DNA from: an uncultured Peptococcaceae bacterium
GTDB taxonomy: Bacteria > Bacillota > Peptococcia > Peptococcales > Peptococcaceae
Direction of reading: 5' to 3'
NCBI GenBank assembly: GCA_900556545.1
Contig: USPE01000123.1
Coordinates: 1 to 5,935 of the forward strand
DNA: 5,935 nucleotides
The position numbers and the translations under genes were made by a program. Shown here in pieces: positions 1 to 5,913 of this stretch. The notes beneath the pieces were generated by a model, which was given only the letters and a program-made list of their open reading frames with translations, searched no databases and was not told where the DNA came from. Position 1 is the first letter of the stretch. Every line of letters begins with the position of its first letter.

Positions 1-524
1 CTCCGGCGATCGGAGATTCCGTAGCAGATATTTTGTGTGAAATTGGATTAGAGCATGCCGGAGCACCGGGAACGACCGCTGCACTTGCGTTATTAAACGA
101 TCAGGTGAAAAAAGGCGGCGTTATGGCTTCCTCCTATGTTGGAGGATTGAGCGGTGCATTTATTCCGGTCAGCGAAGATGCCGGCATGATTCGTGCCGTA
201 GAAGACGGTGCGCTGAGCTTTAATAAACTGGAAGCGATGACTTGCGTTTGCTCCGTGGGCTTGGATATGATTGCCATTCCGGGGGATACCAGTGCAGAAA
301 CCATTGCGGCCATTATTGCCGACGAGGCTGCTATTGGCATGATTAATAAGAAGACAACCGCTGTCCGTGTTATTCCGGTGGCAGGCAAACAAGTAGGCGA
401 TACCGTTGTGTTTGGCGGTCTGTTGGGACATGCGCCTATTATGGAGGTCAGCAAATTCAGCGCCGATTCCTTTGTGGCCAGAGGCGGCCGTATTCCAGCG
501 CCGATTCATTCTTTGAATAACTAA
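1..524 (+). CDS. DUF711 / UPF0210 (PFL-like) family protein, C-terminal part
   Basis: The reading frame is open from the first complete codon (position 3) to TAA at 522-524, so this is the last ~174 residues of a protein that begins upstream; the family is usually about 450 residues. The TTG at 33 is an internal Leu codon, because the frame upstream of it reads PAIGDSVADI and continues the family pattern. Recognisable blocks are GLEHAGAPGTTAALALL, a Gly/Ser-rich ASSYVGGLSGAFIPVSED, a GDTSAETIAAIIADE segment and the conserved C-terminal end RGGRIPAPIHSL. The family is known from structures to resemble the pyruvate formate-lyase barrel, but no glycyl-radical RxxGY-type motif is present at this C-terminus, so it should not be read as a glycyl radical enzyme. 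In many Bacillota it lies beside a small ACT-domain protein; that neighbour would be outside this window. The biochemical function is unknown. Family assignment is confident. Confidence 0.9.
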   Translation, partial: PAIGDSVADILCEIGLEHAGAPGTTAALALLNDQVKKGGVMASSYVGGLSGAFIPVSEDAGMIRAVEDGALSFNKLEAMTCVCSVGLDMIAIPGDTSAETIAAIIADEAAIGMINKKTTAVRVIPVAGKQVGDTVVFGGLLGHAPIMEVSKFSADSFVARGGRIPAPIHSLNN

Positions 525-559
525 TTGTATAACGAAGCAAAATTAATATATCATAAATA

Positions 560-618
560 AAAACAGGGGACTGAGATCCATAGTGACCAATGCAGCTATG
601 AAATCAGTTCCCTGTTTT
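560..618. terminator. Long hairpin between convergent genes, probable bidirectional terminator
   Basis: The arms at 560-574 (AAAACAGGGGACTGA) and 604-618 (TCAGTTCCCTGTTTT) pair over 15 positions, with one G-U wobble on the plus-strand transcript. The 29-nt loop holds a second 5-bp stem, CATAG (579-583) with CTATG (596-600). The outer stem is A-rich on one side and T-rich on the other, so both the DUF711 gene (+, ends 524) and the transporter operon (-, ends 658) would produce a stem followed by U residues. The U tracts are interrupted (TTTTGCTTTGTTTT on plus), so efficiency is uncertain. Placement between two converging stop codons supports the call. Confidence 0.8.
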
Positions 619-657
619 GCTTTGTTTTGTGTCTGTCGGTTTTAAAAAGAAGATGGC

Positions 658-1452
658 TCAGGTCAGCAGCATGCGGTCATTGTCAAAGGCTTTATTGCTT
701 TTGCTGGAATAAAGCGCTAACAAATCCTGCAGTGACAGTTGTTCCCGTTCCTTGCCGCTGATATCCAAAATTAATTTGCCGCTGTCCATCATGATGGTGC
801 GATTGCCGGTTTGCAGCGCTGCGTTTAAATTATGGGTAATCATCATGGTGGTGAGCTGGTGACGGGTAACGATTTCCTTTGTAATTTGCATAATTTTCTC
901 GGAAGCAGCAGGATCCAAGGCTGCCGTATGTTCATCCAACAGGAGCAGCTTGGGCGGCACCAGGGTACACATCAGCAGAGTAACCACCTGCCGCTGTCCG
1001 CCGGATAGAAGCCCTACCTTTGTTTTCATGCGGTCTTCCAGTCCCATTTTATATTGGGCCAGAGATTCCTGAAACATGGCAGTATCTTTTTTGTTTAAGG
1101 CAAAATGCAGCGGTCCCCGCTTGCTGCGGGAGTAGGCCAGAGCCAGGTTTTCTTCTATGGTGAGATTGGGCGCAGTGCCCCGCATAGGATCCTGAAAGAC
1201 GCGGCCAATAAAAGAAGCGCGCTTATGTTCTGCCATCCAGGTAATGTTTTTACCGTCCAGCAGAATGGTACCTTGGTCAGGAAAAAAGTTACCGCAGATG
1301 ACATTGAACAATGTGGATTTTCCTGCACCATTGGAGCCAACTACTGTAACAAAATCACCTTTGTGAATGGTCAGATCTATTTGCTGCAGGGCTTTGTGTT
1401 CATTGACCGTTTTGGGAGAAAATGTTTTACAAATTTGTTTCAGCTGCAGCAT
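658..1452 (-). CDS. trpZ: TrpZ-type ABC transporter ATP-binding protein (Trp/Tyr-type uptake)
   Basis: This 264-residue protein is the cytoplasmic ATPase that powers the adjacent permease. All ABC motifs are intact: Walker A GSNGAGKST (39-47), Q-loop Gln87 in VFQDP, signature LSGGQRQ (149-155), Walker B LLLLDE (169-174), D-loop around 176-180 and the switch His207 in MMITHN. The LLLLDEHTAALDP block is characteristic of the ATPases paired with TrpX/TrpY-type proteins, catalogued as the putative tryptophan/tyrosine transport system. The ATG at 1452 lies inside the end of trpY, giving a 26-nt overlap, and has a GGAGG (1462-1466) nine bases upstream within the trpY coding sequence, so translation is probably coupled. 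It is the last gene of the operon, ending in TGA 40 bases from the terminator hairpin. Function as an ABC ATPase is near certain. The tryptophan substrate is inferred from the neighbours and the leader's UGG specifier. Confidence 0.93.
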   Translation of the reverse strand: MLQLKQICKTFSPKTVNEHKALQQIDLTIHKGDFVTVVGSNGAGKSTLFNVICGNFFPDQGTILLDGKNITWMAEHKRASFIGRVFQDPMRGTAPNLTIEENLALAYSRSKRGPLHFALNKKDTAMFQESLAQYKMGLEDRMKTKVGLLSGGQRQVVTLLMCTLVPPKLLLLDEHTAALDPAASEKIMQITKEIVTRHQLTTMMITHNLNAALQTGNRTIMMDSGKLILDISGKEREQLSLQDLLALYSSKSNKAFDNDRMLLT

Positions 1453-2350
1453 ATGCCTGCGCCTCCTTTCTGGCAGTCCGCAATGCCAGCGATTTTTTCA
1501 GCGCCGGCAGAGCCAGTGCCAGTGCTACAATACAGGCTGACACCAGTTTTAGTCCATAGGCCGGCAAAAATGTATATTTGGTTGCCAGCGCAATAATAAA
1601 GCGATAGATGATAGAACCAATCAACACAGCCAATAAGCTGCCCGATAATGTACGGCGGTTCAGCAACACTTCACCGATAATCACAGAGGCCAGGCCCACC
1701 ACCAAAATTCCCACACCGGAATTGATATCGGCAAAGCTTTGGTATTGGGCAATTAGGGCGCCGGTGAGGGCGATAATACCATTGCTGAGCGCCAGCGCGG
1801 ACAATTTGGTCTGATCCACAGGAATGGAGGAGGCACGAACCATTGCTTCGTTATCTCCGGTGGCGCGAATGCACAGCCCAACATGGGTTTTGAAAAACAA
1901 GATCAGCAATATGGTGCAGGCTGCCGTAAATAATAATGCCACTAACAATTTGACCATATCTTTGTCTAAAAACGGCAGCAAATTGGAAGCCATTTTAAAA
2001 ATCGTTGTGCTGTTAATTAATGATAGATTGGAACTGTTTCCCATTGCCAATAGATTGACCGAATAAAGACCGCTCATTGTCAAAATACCGGATAAAATAG
2101 GATGAATCCCCAGCTTAGTATGCAGCAGTCCTGTGACCATGCCGGCAGCAGCGCCGGCCAGCAGCGCGGCTGCCAATCCTAGCAGTGGATGCCCCTGTAT
2201 GGTCAGCACTGCGGAAAGAGCCAGCCCCAGCGTAAAGCTGCCTTCTGCTGTCAGGTCCGGTACATTCATAATGCGAAAGGTGATATAGATTCCCAATGCC
2301 AGCATGCCATATAAGATGCCCAGCTGCAGGGAACCAAGTAAAATTACCAT
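1427..2350 (-). CDS. trpY: TrpY-type ABC transporter permease (Trp/Tyr-type uptake)
   Basis: This is a 307-residue very hydrophobic integral membrane protein of the branched-chain-type permease superfamily (BPD_transp_2). Segments likely to span the membrane lie near residues 3-26, 38-76, 85-104, 132-153, 184-202, 212-230, 236-256 and 265-284. The block RIMNVPDLTAEGSFTLG (26-42) and the loop CIRATGDNEAMVRASSI (160-176), which probably contacts the ATPase, are typical of permeases paired with TrpX. The ATG at 2350 is preferred because AAGGAG (2359-2364) sits eight bases upstream and the protein then begins directly with a membrane segment. An upstream in-frame start at 2416 would overlap the end of trpX and add a polar extension. 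The gene follows trpX by 43 bases and overlaps trpZ by 26, as expected for a transporter operon. The substrate is inferred from context. Confidence 0.92.
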   Translation of the reverse strand: MVILLGSLQLGILYGMLALGIYITFRIMNVPDLTAEGSFTLGLALSAVLTIQGHPLLGLAAALLAGAAAGMVTGLLHTKLGIHPILSGILTMSGLYSVNLLAMGNSSNLSLINSTTIFKMASNLLPFLDKDMVKLLVALLFTAACTILLILFFKTHVGLCIRATGDNEAMVRASSIPVDQTKLSALALSNGIIALTGALIAQYQSFADINSGVGILVVGLASVIIGEVLLNRRTLSGSLLAVLIGSIIYRFIIALATKYTFLPAYGLKLVSACIVALALALPALKKSLALRTARKEAQAYAAAETNL

Positions 2351-2358
2351 GATAAAAA

Positions 2359-2364
2359 CTCCTT
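2359..2364 (-). promoter_or_regulatory. Ribosome binding site fixing the trpY start
   Basis: AAGGAG on the minus strand lies eight bases before the ATG at 2350. No comparable site precedes the in-frame upstream start at 2416, so the shorter protein is the one supported. Confidence 0.75.
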
Positions 2365-2393
2365 TCTCTTGTGTTTCTGTTGCCGTAAATGTT

Positions 2394-3389
2394 TTAGTTG
2401 GCGCTGTCCTGTACAAAAGTTGCTTTTGCTTTCATATCGTCAGAGAAGGTAATCTCCAGCAGATTAGCGGTCGTTTCATTGATTACAATGGCGTTGGCCG
2501 GAACCACCTGTGCTGGAATATTGGCAATGGCGGTACCTTCCAGATATTGTACAGCCATATCGGCGGAAATGGCACCGATTTCGGTGTCGGTGATGGCTAC
2601 TGTGGCAAAAGCGCCGGAATCTACCATAACGGCTGAGCTTCCATATACAGGGATTTTGGCATCGCGGGCTACTTCTGCCACCAGCGGCATTGCTGCCTGA
2701 ATAACACTGTCATTGGGTACAAAGATAGCGTCCGCACTGCCCACCAATGACTGGGCTGCCTGCTGTACTTCGGCAGAGTTGGTCACTACTTTTTCAACAT
2801 ATTGCAATCCCTGTTCATCTAAATAGGCTTTGGCATTTTTTATAGTGGTAACGGAATTTACTTCATTGGTTGCATATAGCAGCCCATAAGTCTGTACTTG
2901 GGGAGTCAATTCCTGCGCCAGTTCAAAAATTTCATTGATCGGGATTGCGTTGGAAGTGCCGGTAGCATTTTTGTCAGGATGTTCCATTTCGGTAATGACA
3001 CCTGCGCCCACCGGATTGCCTACAGAGATAAAGATAACCGGAATATCACTTTCCAGTGCAACCATGGCCTGGGCGGCTGGTGTAGCAATGGCAGCTACCA
3101 GATCAACCTGACTGTCCACCATCTCCTGGCAGATTGTATTTAAGTTTGTGGCATCGCCCTGTGCGTTTTTGTACACAAGTGTTACGTTATCTTCGCCATA
3201 GCCTTTGTCGGCCAGTTCCTGAATAAAGCCTTCACGCATATCCTCAAAGGCGCCGTTGTCAGTGAGCTGTACAATACCGATGGTCAGTTTATCGGAGCTC
3301 TGTTCTGTGTTGCCGCAGGCAGTTACGGTAAATAATAGAGAAATCAAAATAGTCAGAGATAAAAATTTTTTAAAGAATGTAGGTTTCAT
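2394..3389 (-). CDS. trpX: TrpX-type substrate-binding lipoprotein of ABC transporter
   Basis: This 331-residue protein is the extracytoplasmic binding component of the transporter. It has a lipoprotein signal: positive residues at 2-8, a hydrophobic core at about 9-21 and the lipobox VTAC with lipidated Cys25, followed by a polar linker. The mature part starts KLTIGIVQLTDNGAFEDMREGF and matches the ABC_sub_bind family (periplasmic-binding-like fold with two alpha/beta lobes). Recognisable stretches include LVAAIATPAAQAM, IPVIFISVGNPVGAGV, TYGLLYATNEVNS and the second-lobe DAIFVPNDSVIQAAMPLV and IPVYGSSAVMVDSGA. Family members in streptococci bind aromatic amino acids and are encoded with trpY and trpZ, as here. 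AGGAGG (3398-3403) lies eight bases before the ATG at 3389. The gene follows the dehydrogenase gene by 47 bases with no terminator between them. The UGG-specific leader favours tryptophan as ligand; tyrosine or a tryptophan derivative cannot be excluded. Confidence 0.93.
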   Translation of the reverse strand: MKPTFFKKFLSLTILISLLFTVTACGNTEQSSDKLTIGIVQLTDNGAFEDMREGFIQELADKGYGEDNVTLVYKNAQGDATNLNTICQEMVDSQVDLVAAIATPAAQAMVALESDIPVIFISVGNPVGAGVITEMEHPDKNATGTSNAIPINEIFELAQELTPQVQTYGLLYATNEVNSVTTIKNAKAYLDEQGLQYVEKVVTNSAEVQQAAQSLVGSADAIFVPNDSVIQAAMPLVAEVARDAKIPVYGSSAVMVDSGAFATVAITDTEIGAISADMAVQYLEGTAIANIPAQVVPANAIVINETTANLLEITFSDDMKAKATFVQDSAN

Positions 3390-3436
3390 TGTAAGTTCCT
3401 CCTAAATAGAAAGTAAGTGGATTTCATTCAGATTAT

Positions 3437-4540
3437 TTATCTGGATGGCTGTATTTTTTGGTGATAGCTGTCTAACTGGGCAAAGGCCTGCTGCAGCATA
3501 GGAATGGTAATGGGATAAGGATAATGCTGCACATCCTTTGCGTTGATAACGGACGGGTACAGCGATTCCATTTGCGCCGGCGTAATCTCCAGATCCTGCA
3601 GCGATACCGGCAGTCCCACTGAACGATTAAATTGGTAGAGCCGTTCAAATTCTGCCGTCTGTTTATCACAGAGCAATAGCAGCAAAACGCCAAAGCCTAC
3701 CACTGCGCCATGCAGATGGGTTGCTTCAAAATGGGGCAATGTGGTCAGTGCATAAAAAATACCATGGGCCAGACCGCTGTTATAATCAGATGTATGCTCC
3801 CGTGTAACAAAGATGGAAACCAGACCTGTAGTAACAATAACAGCTAATACTACTTGCTCCAGTGCATAGGTGCATTGCTGGCGTTGATTGTCGTCCAGTG
3901 CCTGTTTGCCGTATTGCAGCAGCGGTTCCAGACATTGCCGGCTCATTTGCACCCCTAACCCATTGAAATGCTCCAGCTGATCGCCGCGGGCGGAAACGGA
4001 AGTTTCGTAATATTTTGCATAGGTGTCTCCCATGCCGGCCCATAAATATTGGGTTGGCGCCGCTGCAATCAAACCGGTTTGAATAAAGGCATGGGCAGGC
4101 GGCTGCGAAAAGAAAAATGGTTCACAGAAGCTGCCGTCGCTGTGATACATAATGGCTACCGAAGTAACTGCGGCGCAGGTAGAAGCAATGGTGGGAAAGG
4201 TAAAAACCGGTTTTCCTGTTTTTATCCCCAGACACTTGCAGGTGTCCAGTGCTTTTCCGCCGCCGATGGCAAAGATCATATCTGCCTGCTGCACCAGTGG
4301 ATGCTGCTGCAAAGCGGTTACATTTTCATAACTGGCTTCTCCGCCATACCAGAGAAACTCCAAAATCTGCAAGTCGCTGTCGGCAATGGCTTGGGCAATG
4401 AGCGGACGGGCAGCGGCCATGGCGTTATGTCCGCCGATGGCAATAACGGTTTTGCCATAAGGACTGCAGAATTGTTCAATTTGTTCAAAAACTGCTGGAC
4501 CAATAGAGTAGTTGGGCAGCATCATGCTGTAATTCTGCAT
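3437..4540 (-). CDS. Iron-type alcohol/hydroxycarboxylate dehydrogenase (GldA fold, HcxA-like), first gene of the Trp T-box operon
   Basis: This is a 367-residue NAD(P)-dependent dehydrogenase of the dehydroquinate synthase-like / iron-containing alcohol dehydrogenase superfamily. The N-terminal nucleotide-binding domain carries GGGKALDT (93-100) and PTIASTCAA (116-124). The C-terminal helical domain carries the three expected metal ligands: Asp172 in AGMGDTYAKYYE, His259 in SGLAHGIFYAL and His277 in HLHGAVVGFG. True glycerol dehydrogenases have an Asp after the TIAST block (STDAP); here it is Cys122. This Cys, the QYLWAGMGDTYAKYYE block and the C-terminal HYPYPITIPMLQQAF match, from memory, E. 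coli HcxA (YbdH), which reduces 2-oxoacids such as 2-oxoglutarate and 2-oxobutanoate. A 2-oxoacid/2-hydroxyacid substrate is therefore more likely than glycerol, but this is inference. The ATG at 4540 is chosen for its AGGAGG (4549-4554) at eight bases; the frame's upstream extension runs into the leader terminator. The gene lies directly behind the Trp T-box and is followed by trpX at 47 bases. Confidence 0.85.
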   Translation of the reverse strand: MQNYSMMLPNYSIGPAVFEQIEQFCSPYGKTVIAIGGHNAMAAARPLIAQAIADSDLQILEFLWYGGEASYENVTALQQHPLVQQADMIFAIGGGKALDTCKCLGIKTGKPVFTFPTIASTCAAVTSVAIMYHSDGSFCEPFFFSQPPAHAFIQTGLIAAAPTQYLWAGMGDTYAKYYETSVSARGDQLEHFNGLGVQMSRQCLEPLLQYGKQALDDNQRQQCTYALEQVVLAVIVTTGLVSIFVTREHTSDYNSGLAHGIFYALTTLPHFEATHLHGAVVGFGVLLLLLCDKQTAEFERLYQFNRSVGLPVSLQDLEITPAQMESLYPSVINAKDVQHYPYPITIPMLQQAFAQLDSYHQKIQPSR

Positions 4541-4548
4541 GAGAAACA

Positions 4549-4554
4549 CCTCCT
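4549..4554 (-). promoter_or_regulatory. Ribosome binding site fixing the dehydrogenase start
   Basis: AGGAGG on the minus strand is followed after eight bases by the ATG at 4540. The frame stays open upstream to a GTG at 4681, but that codon sits inside the conserved T-box sequence and the extension would cover the terminator stem, so it is not a credible start. Confidence 0.85.
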
Positions 4555-4624
4555 GAAGTTGACTCTGAAACTGAAAATAAAAATAACAAACAAGTGATAC
4601 TTGCAGAGCGGGGGAAACTGGGCA

Positions 4625-4660
4625 AATAAAAAAGCACTTATCCCAGAAAGGGACAAGTGC
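4625..4660 (-). terminator. Attenuator terminator of the T-box leader
   Basis: On the minus strand GCACUUGUCCC (4660-4650) pairs with GGGAUAAGUGC (4644-4634) over 11 positions with one G-U wobble. The loop is five bases, and a run of six U residues follows, with more U beyond. It stands just after the T-box sequence. The CCC of its 5' arm is the expected partner of the GGG that starts the T-box sequence, so antiterminator and terminator are mutually exclusive. About 93 leader bases remain between the U run and the dehydrogenase start. Confidence 0.93.
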
Positions 4661-4902
4661 ACAATGCGCCTGCGGTACCACCCAAATTAACCATACGGTT
4701 CACTTTTTCATACACCATCATGTATGCTTTCTTTGTAACAGGTAAAGATCCCGTCAGCGCCTACTGAACCATTGTCGTTTGGGCTGCCCTCGTAAGTCCA
4801 TTCCATATAGATTGTCATACTGCAATCCCACCGCCTGCAGCTCTCTGTCATCACAAACTCCTATATGTACTCCTCTTACTCATCGGTTTCACTGATTTGT
4901 TT
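4625..4902 (-). ncRNA. T-box riboswitch leader, tryptophan-specific (UGG specifier)
   Basis: On the minus-strand transcript the leader shows the canonical T-box order. Stem I has a lower helix GUAAG (4879-4875) with CUUAC (4796-4792). Above it is an internal specifier loop with the loop-E pattern AGUA (4871-4868) opposite GAA (4803-4801), then a helix CAUAUAG (4867-4861) with CUAUAUG (4810-4804). Directly after GAA comes UGG (4800-4798), the only tryptophan codon, in the specifier position. The apical part has GACAGAGAG and a helix CUGCA/UGCAG (4840-4836 with 4824-4820). Stem III is CAUACA/UGUAUG (within 4709-4726). The T-box consensus GGGUGGUACCGC occupies 4683-4672 and would pair with the NCCA end of uncharged tRNA-Trp. 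A terminator follows. This predicts transcription of the dehydrogenase-trpXYZ operon when Trp-tRNA is uncharged. The 5' end is estimated from the promoter. Stem II was not resolved. Confidence 0.95.
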
Positions 4903-4908
4903 TTCTGT

Positions 4909-4937
4909 ATAATATGCCTTTTTATTCTATTTGTCAA
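4909..4937 (-). promoter_or_regulatory. Sigma-A type promoter of the Trp T-box operon
   Basis: The minus strand shows TTGACA (4937-4932), a 17-base spacer and TATTAT (4914-4909), close to the vegetative consensus. Transcription would begin near 4902, placing the start about 20 bases before the lower helix of Stem I, which fits a normal T-box leader. Confidence 0.88.
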
Positions 4938-5003
4938 TAACTATTTGCAAAAATACAAAATACAATACAAAACAAATGCACCGCAGAAAGTAAATGACAG
5001 GCA

Positions 5004-5037
5004 TCCAATCTTGTTTGATGGCGGCATGGAGATTGGA
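5004..5037. repeat. 8-bp inverted repeat
   Basis: TCCAATCT (5004-5011) and AGATTGGA (5030-5037) are perfect reverse complements separated by 18 bases. No T run follows on either strand, so it does not look like a terminator. It could be an operator half-site pair or chance. Confidence 0.4.
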
Positions 5038-5159
5038 ACTGTACAATAAATGGGTTAATGATGAAATAGGTGAATGATGCGGGTGAAAAAAGGAATCACT
5101 TTCATAAACAGAGTGAATTTTGGAAAAAATATTTTATGTAGAAAAAAATATCTTGCATC

Positions 5160-5188
5160 TTGTCAGGATTTGTGATAAAACCAATATG
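5160..5188 (+). promoter_or_regulatory. Weak candidate promoter for purC
   Basis: TTGTCA (5160-5165) and AATATG (5183-5188) are 17 bases apart and 41 bases before the purC start. The -10 match is poor. An alternative uses TTGCAT (5153-5158) with GATAAA (5174-5179) at a short 15-base spacing. Either is only suggestive. Confidence 0.25.
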
Positions 5189-5229
5189 GATAAAGGTTAG
5201 ACATTTTTTATCGATGGAGGAACGAAATC

Positions 5230-5913
5230 ATGAAAAAGATTTACGAAGGAAAAACAAAGAATGTATTTGAATTAGAAAACGGTAATGTTTTATTAAAATT
5301 TAAAGATGACTGCACTGGAAAAGACGGTGTATTTGATCCGGGTGAAAACAGTGTTGGTCTGACCATAGAAGGCATTGGCCGTGCCAATCTGGAAACCTCT
5401 ATTCATTTCTTTGAATTGCTGAAAGAAGCAGGAATCAAAACCCATTATGTAAGCGCCAATGTAGAAGACGCTACAATGGAAGTATTGCCAGCAAAAGTAT
5501 TTGGTCATGGTTTGGAAGTTATCTGCCGTTTGAAAGCAACCGGCAGCTTTATCCGTCGGTATGGCGCATATATTGCAGATGGTACCGCATTAGAAGGCGG
5601 CTATGTAGAAACCACATTGAAAGATGATGAAAAGGGCGATCCGCTGGTAACCTCCGAAGGTTTGGCAGCGCTGGGCATTATGAGCCAGGCAATGTTTAAT
5701 GATATGAAAGAACAGACTTTAAAAATTACTAAAATCGTTGCCGATGATTTGGCTAAAAAAGGTCTGGATTTATACGATATCAAATTTGAATTTGGCTACA
5801 ACAACGATGAAGTCATTCTGATTGACGAAATTGCCAGCGGCAATATGAGAGTGTATAAAGATGGCAGCATTGTGGATCCAATGGAACTGACAAAAATTAT
5901 TTTAGGAAAATAA
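5230..5913 (+). CDS. purC: Phosphoribosylaminoimidazole-succinocarboxamide (SAICAR) synthase
   Basis: This 227-residue cytoplasmic enzyme joins CAIR and aspartate using ATP to form SAICAR in de novo purine synthesis. Evidence is the N-terminal YEGKTKNVF (5-13, the usual YEGKAK-type nucleotide-binding loop), FKDDCTGKDG (24-33), the ETSIHFFELLKEAGIKTHYV helix-strand region (55-74), the signature-like EVICRLKATGSFIRRYG (96-112), KGDPLV (135-140), DIKFEFG (183-189) and LIDEI (197-201). It is complete and slightly shorter than the E. coli and B. subtilis enzymes (roughly 237-241 residues). Two blocks depart from the common pattern: the usual VRN before the Gly-Ser is CRL, and the usual DE-SPDT-R reads DEIASGNMR. 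I believe this variant also occurs in other anaerobic Bacillota, but could not check. GGAGG (5216-5220) lies nine bases before the ATG. It is divergent from the Trp operon and may head a pur operon continuing beyond the window. Confidence 0.93.
   Translation: MKKIYEGKTKNVFELENGNVLLKFKDDCTGKDGVFDPGENSVGLTIEGIGRANLETSIHFFELLKEAGIKTHYVSANVEDATMEVLPAKVFGHGLEVICRLKATGSFIRRYGAYIADGTALEGGYVETTLKDDEKGDPLVTSEGLAALGIMSQAMFNDMKEQTLKITKIVADDLAKKGLDLYDIKFEFGYNNDEVILIDEIASGNMRVYKDGSIVDPMELTKIILGK

Larger units (their letters stand above)
4938..5229. other. AT-rich intergenic region between divergent transcription units
   Basis: No gene with a credible ribosome binding site or family resemblance is visible in these 292 bases. 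The half next to the T-box promoter contains a T-rich run on the minus strand (4948-4976, irregular repeats of TTTTGTATT), which may act as an UP-like element. Further in are an inverted repeat (5004-5037), an AAAATATTTT palindrome (5126-5135) inside an imperfect 18-bp tandem repeat (5123-5158), and the ribosome binding site of purC (GGAGG at 5216-5220). No purine riboswitch or clear PurR box was recognised. Confidence 0.6.

Noticed and set aside
93..509. Open frames opposite the DUF711 gene, and similar antisense frames within trpZ, trpY, trpX, the dehydrogenase and purC
   Set aside because: They lack ribosome binding sites and family resemblance, and their composition is that expected opposite real coding sequence.
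33..524. A complete short protein starting at the TTG at 33
   Set aside because: The frame is open to the window edge and the residues upstream continue the DUF711 family sequence, so the gene is cut by the window rather than short.
2351..2416. Longer TrpY starting at 2416
   Set aside because: The start would overlap the end of trpX and add a polar stretch before the first membrane segment; the good ribosome binding site is at 2359-2364.
3437..4540. Annotation as glycerol dehydrogenase gldA
   Set aside because: The fold and metal ligands agree, but the Asp after the TIAST block found in glycerol dehydrogenases is Cys122, and the context is tryptophan control rather than glycerol use.
4541..4681. 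N-terminal extension of the dehydrogenase frame starting at a GTG inside the T-box
   Set aside because: It would translate the conserved T-box and terminator stem; the extra residues match nothing in the family, and a strong AGGAGG precedes the ATG at 4540.
5090..5119. Hairpin around GGAATCACT...AGTGAATTT
   Set aside because: Only about four contiguous base pairs plus a bulged extension, with no T run; too weak to call.
5150..5229. Purine riboswitch upstream of purC
   Set aside because: An ATATGG is present, but the paired stems and the conserved loop sequences of the purine aptamer are not found around it.
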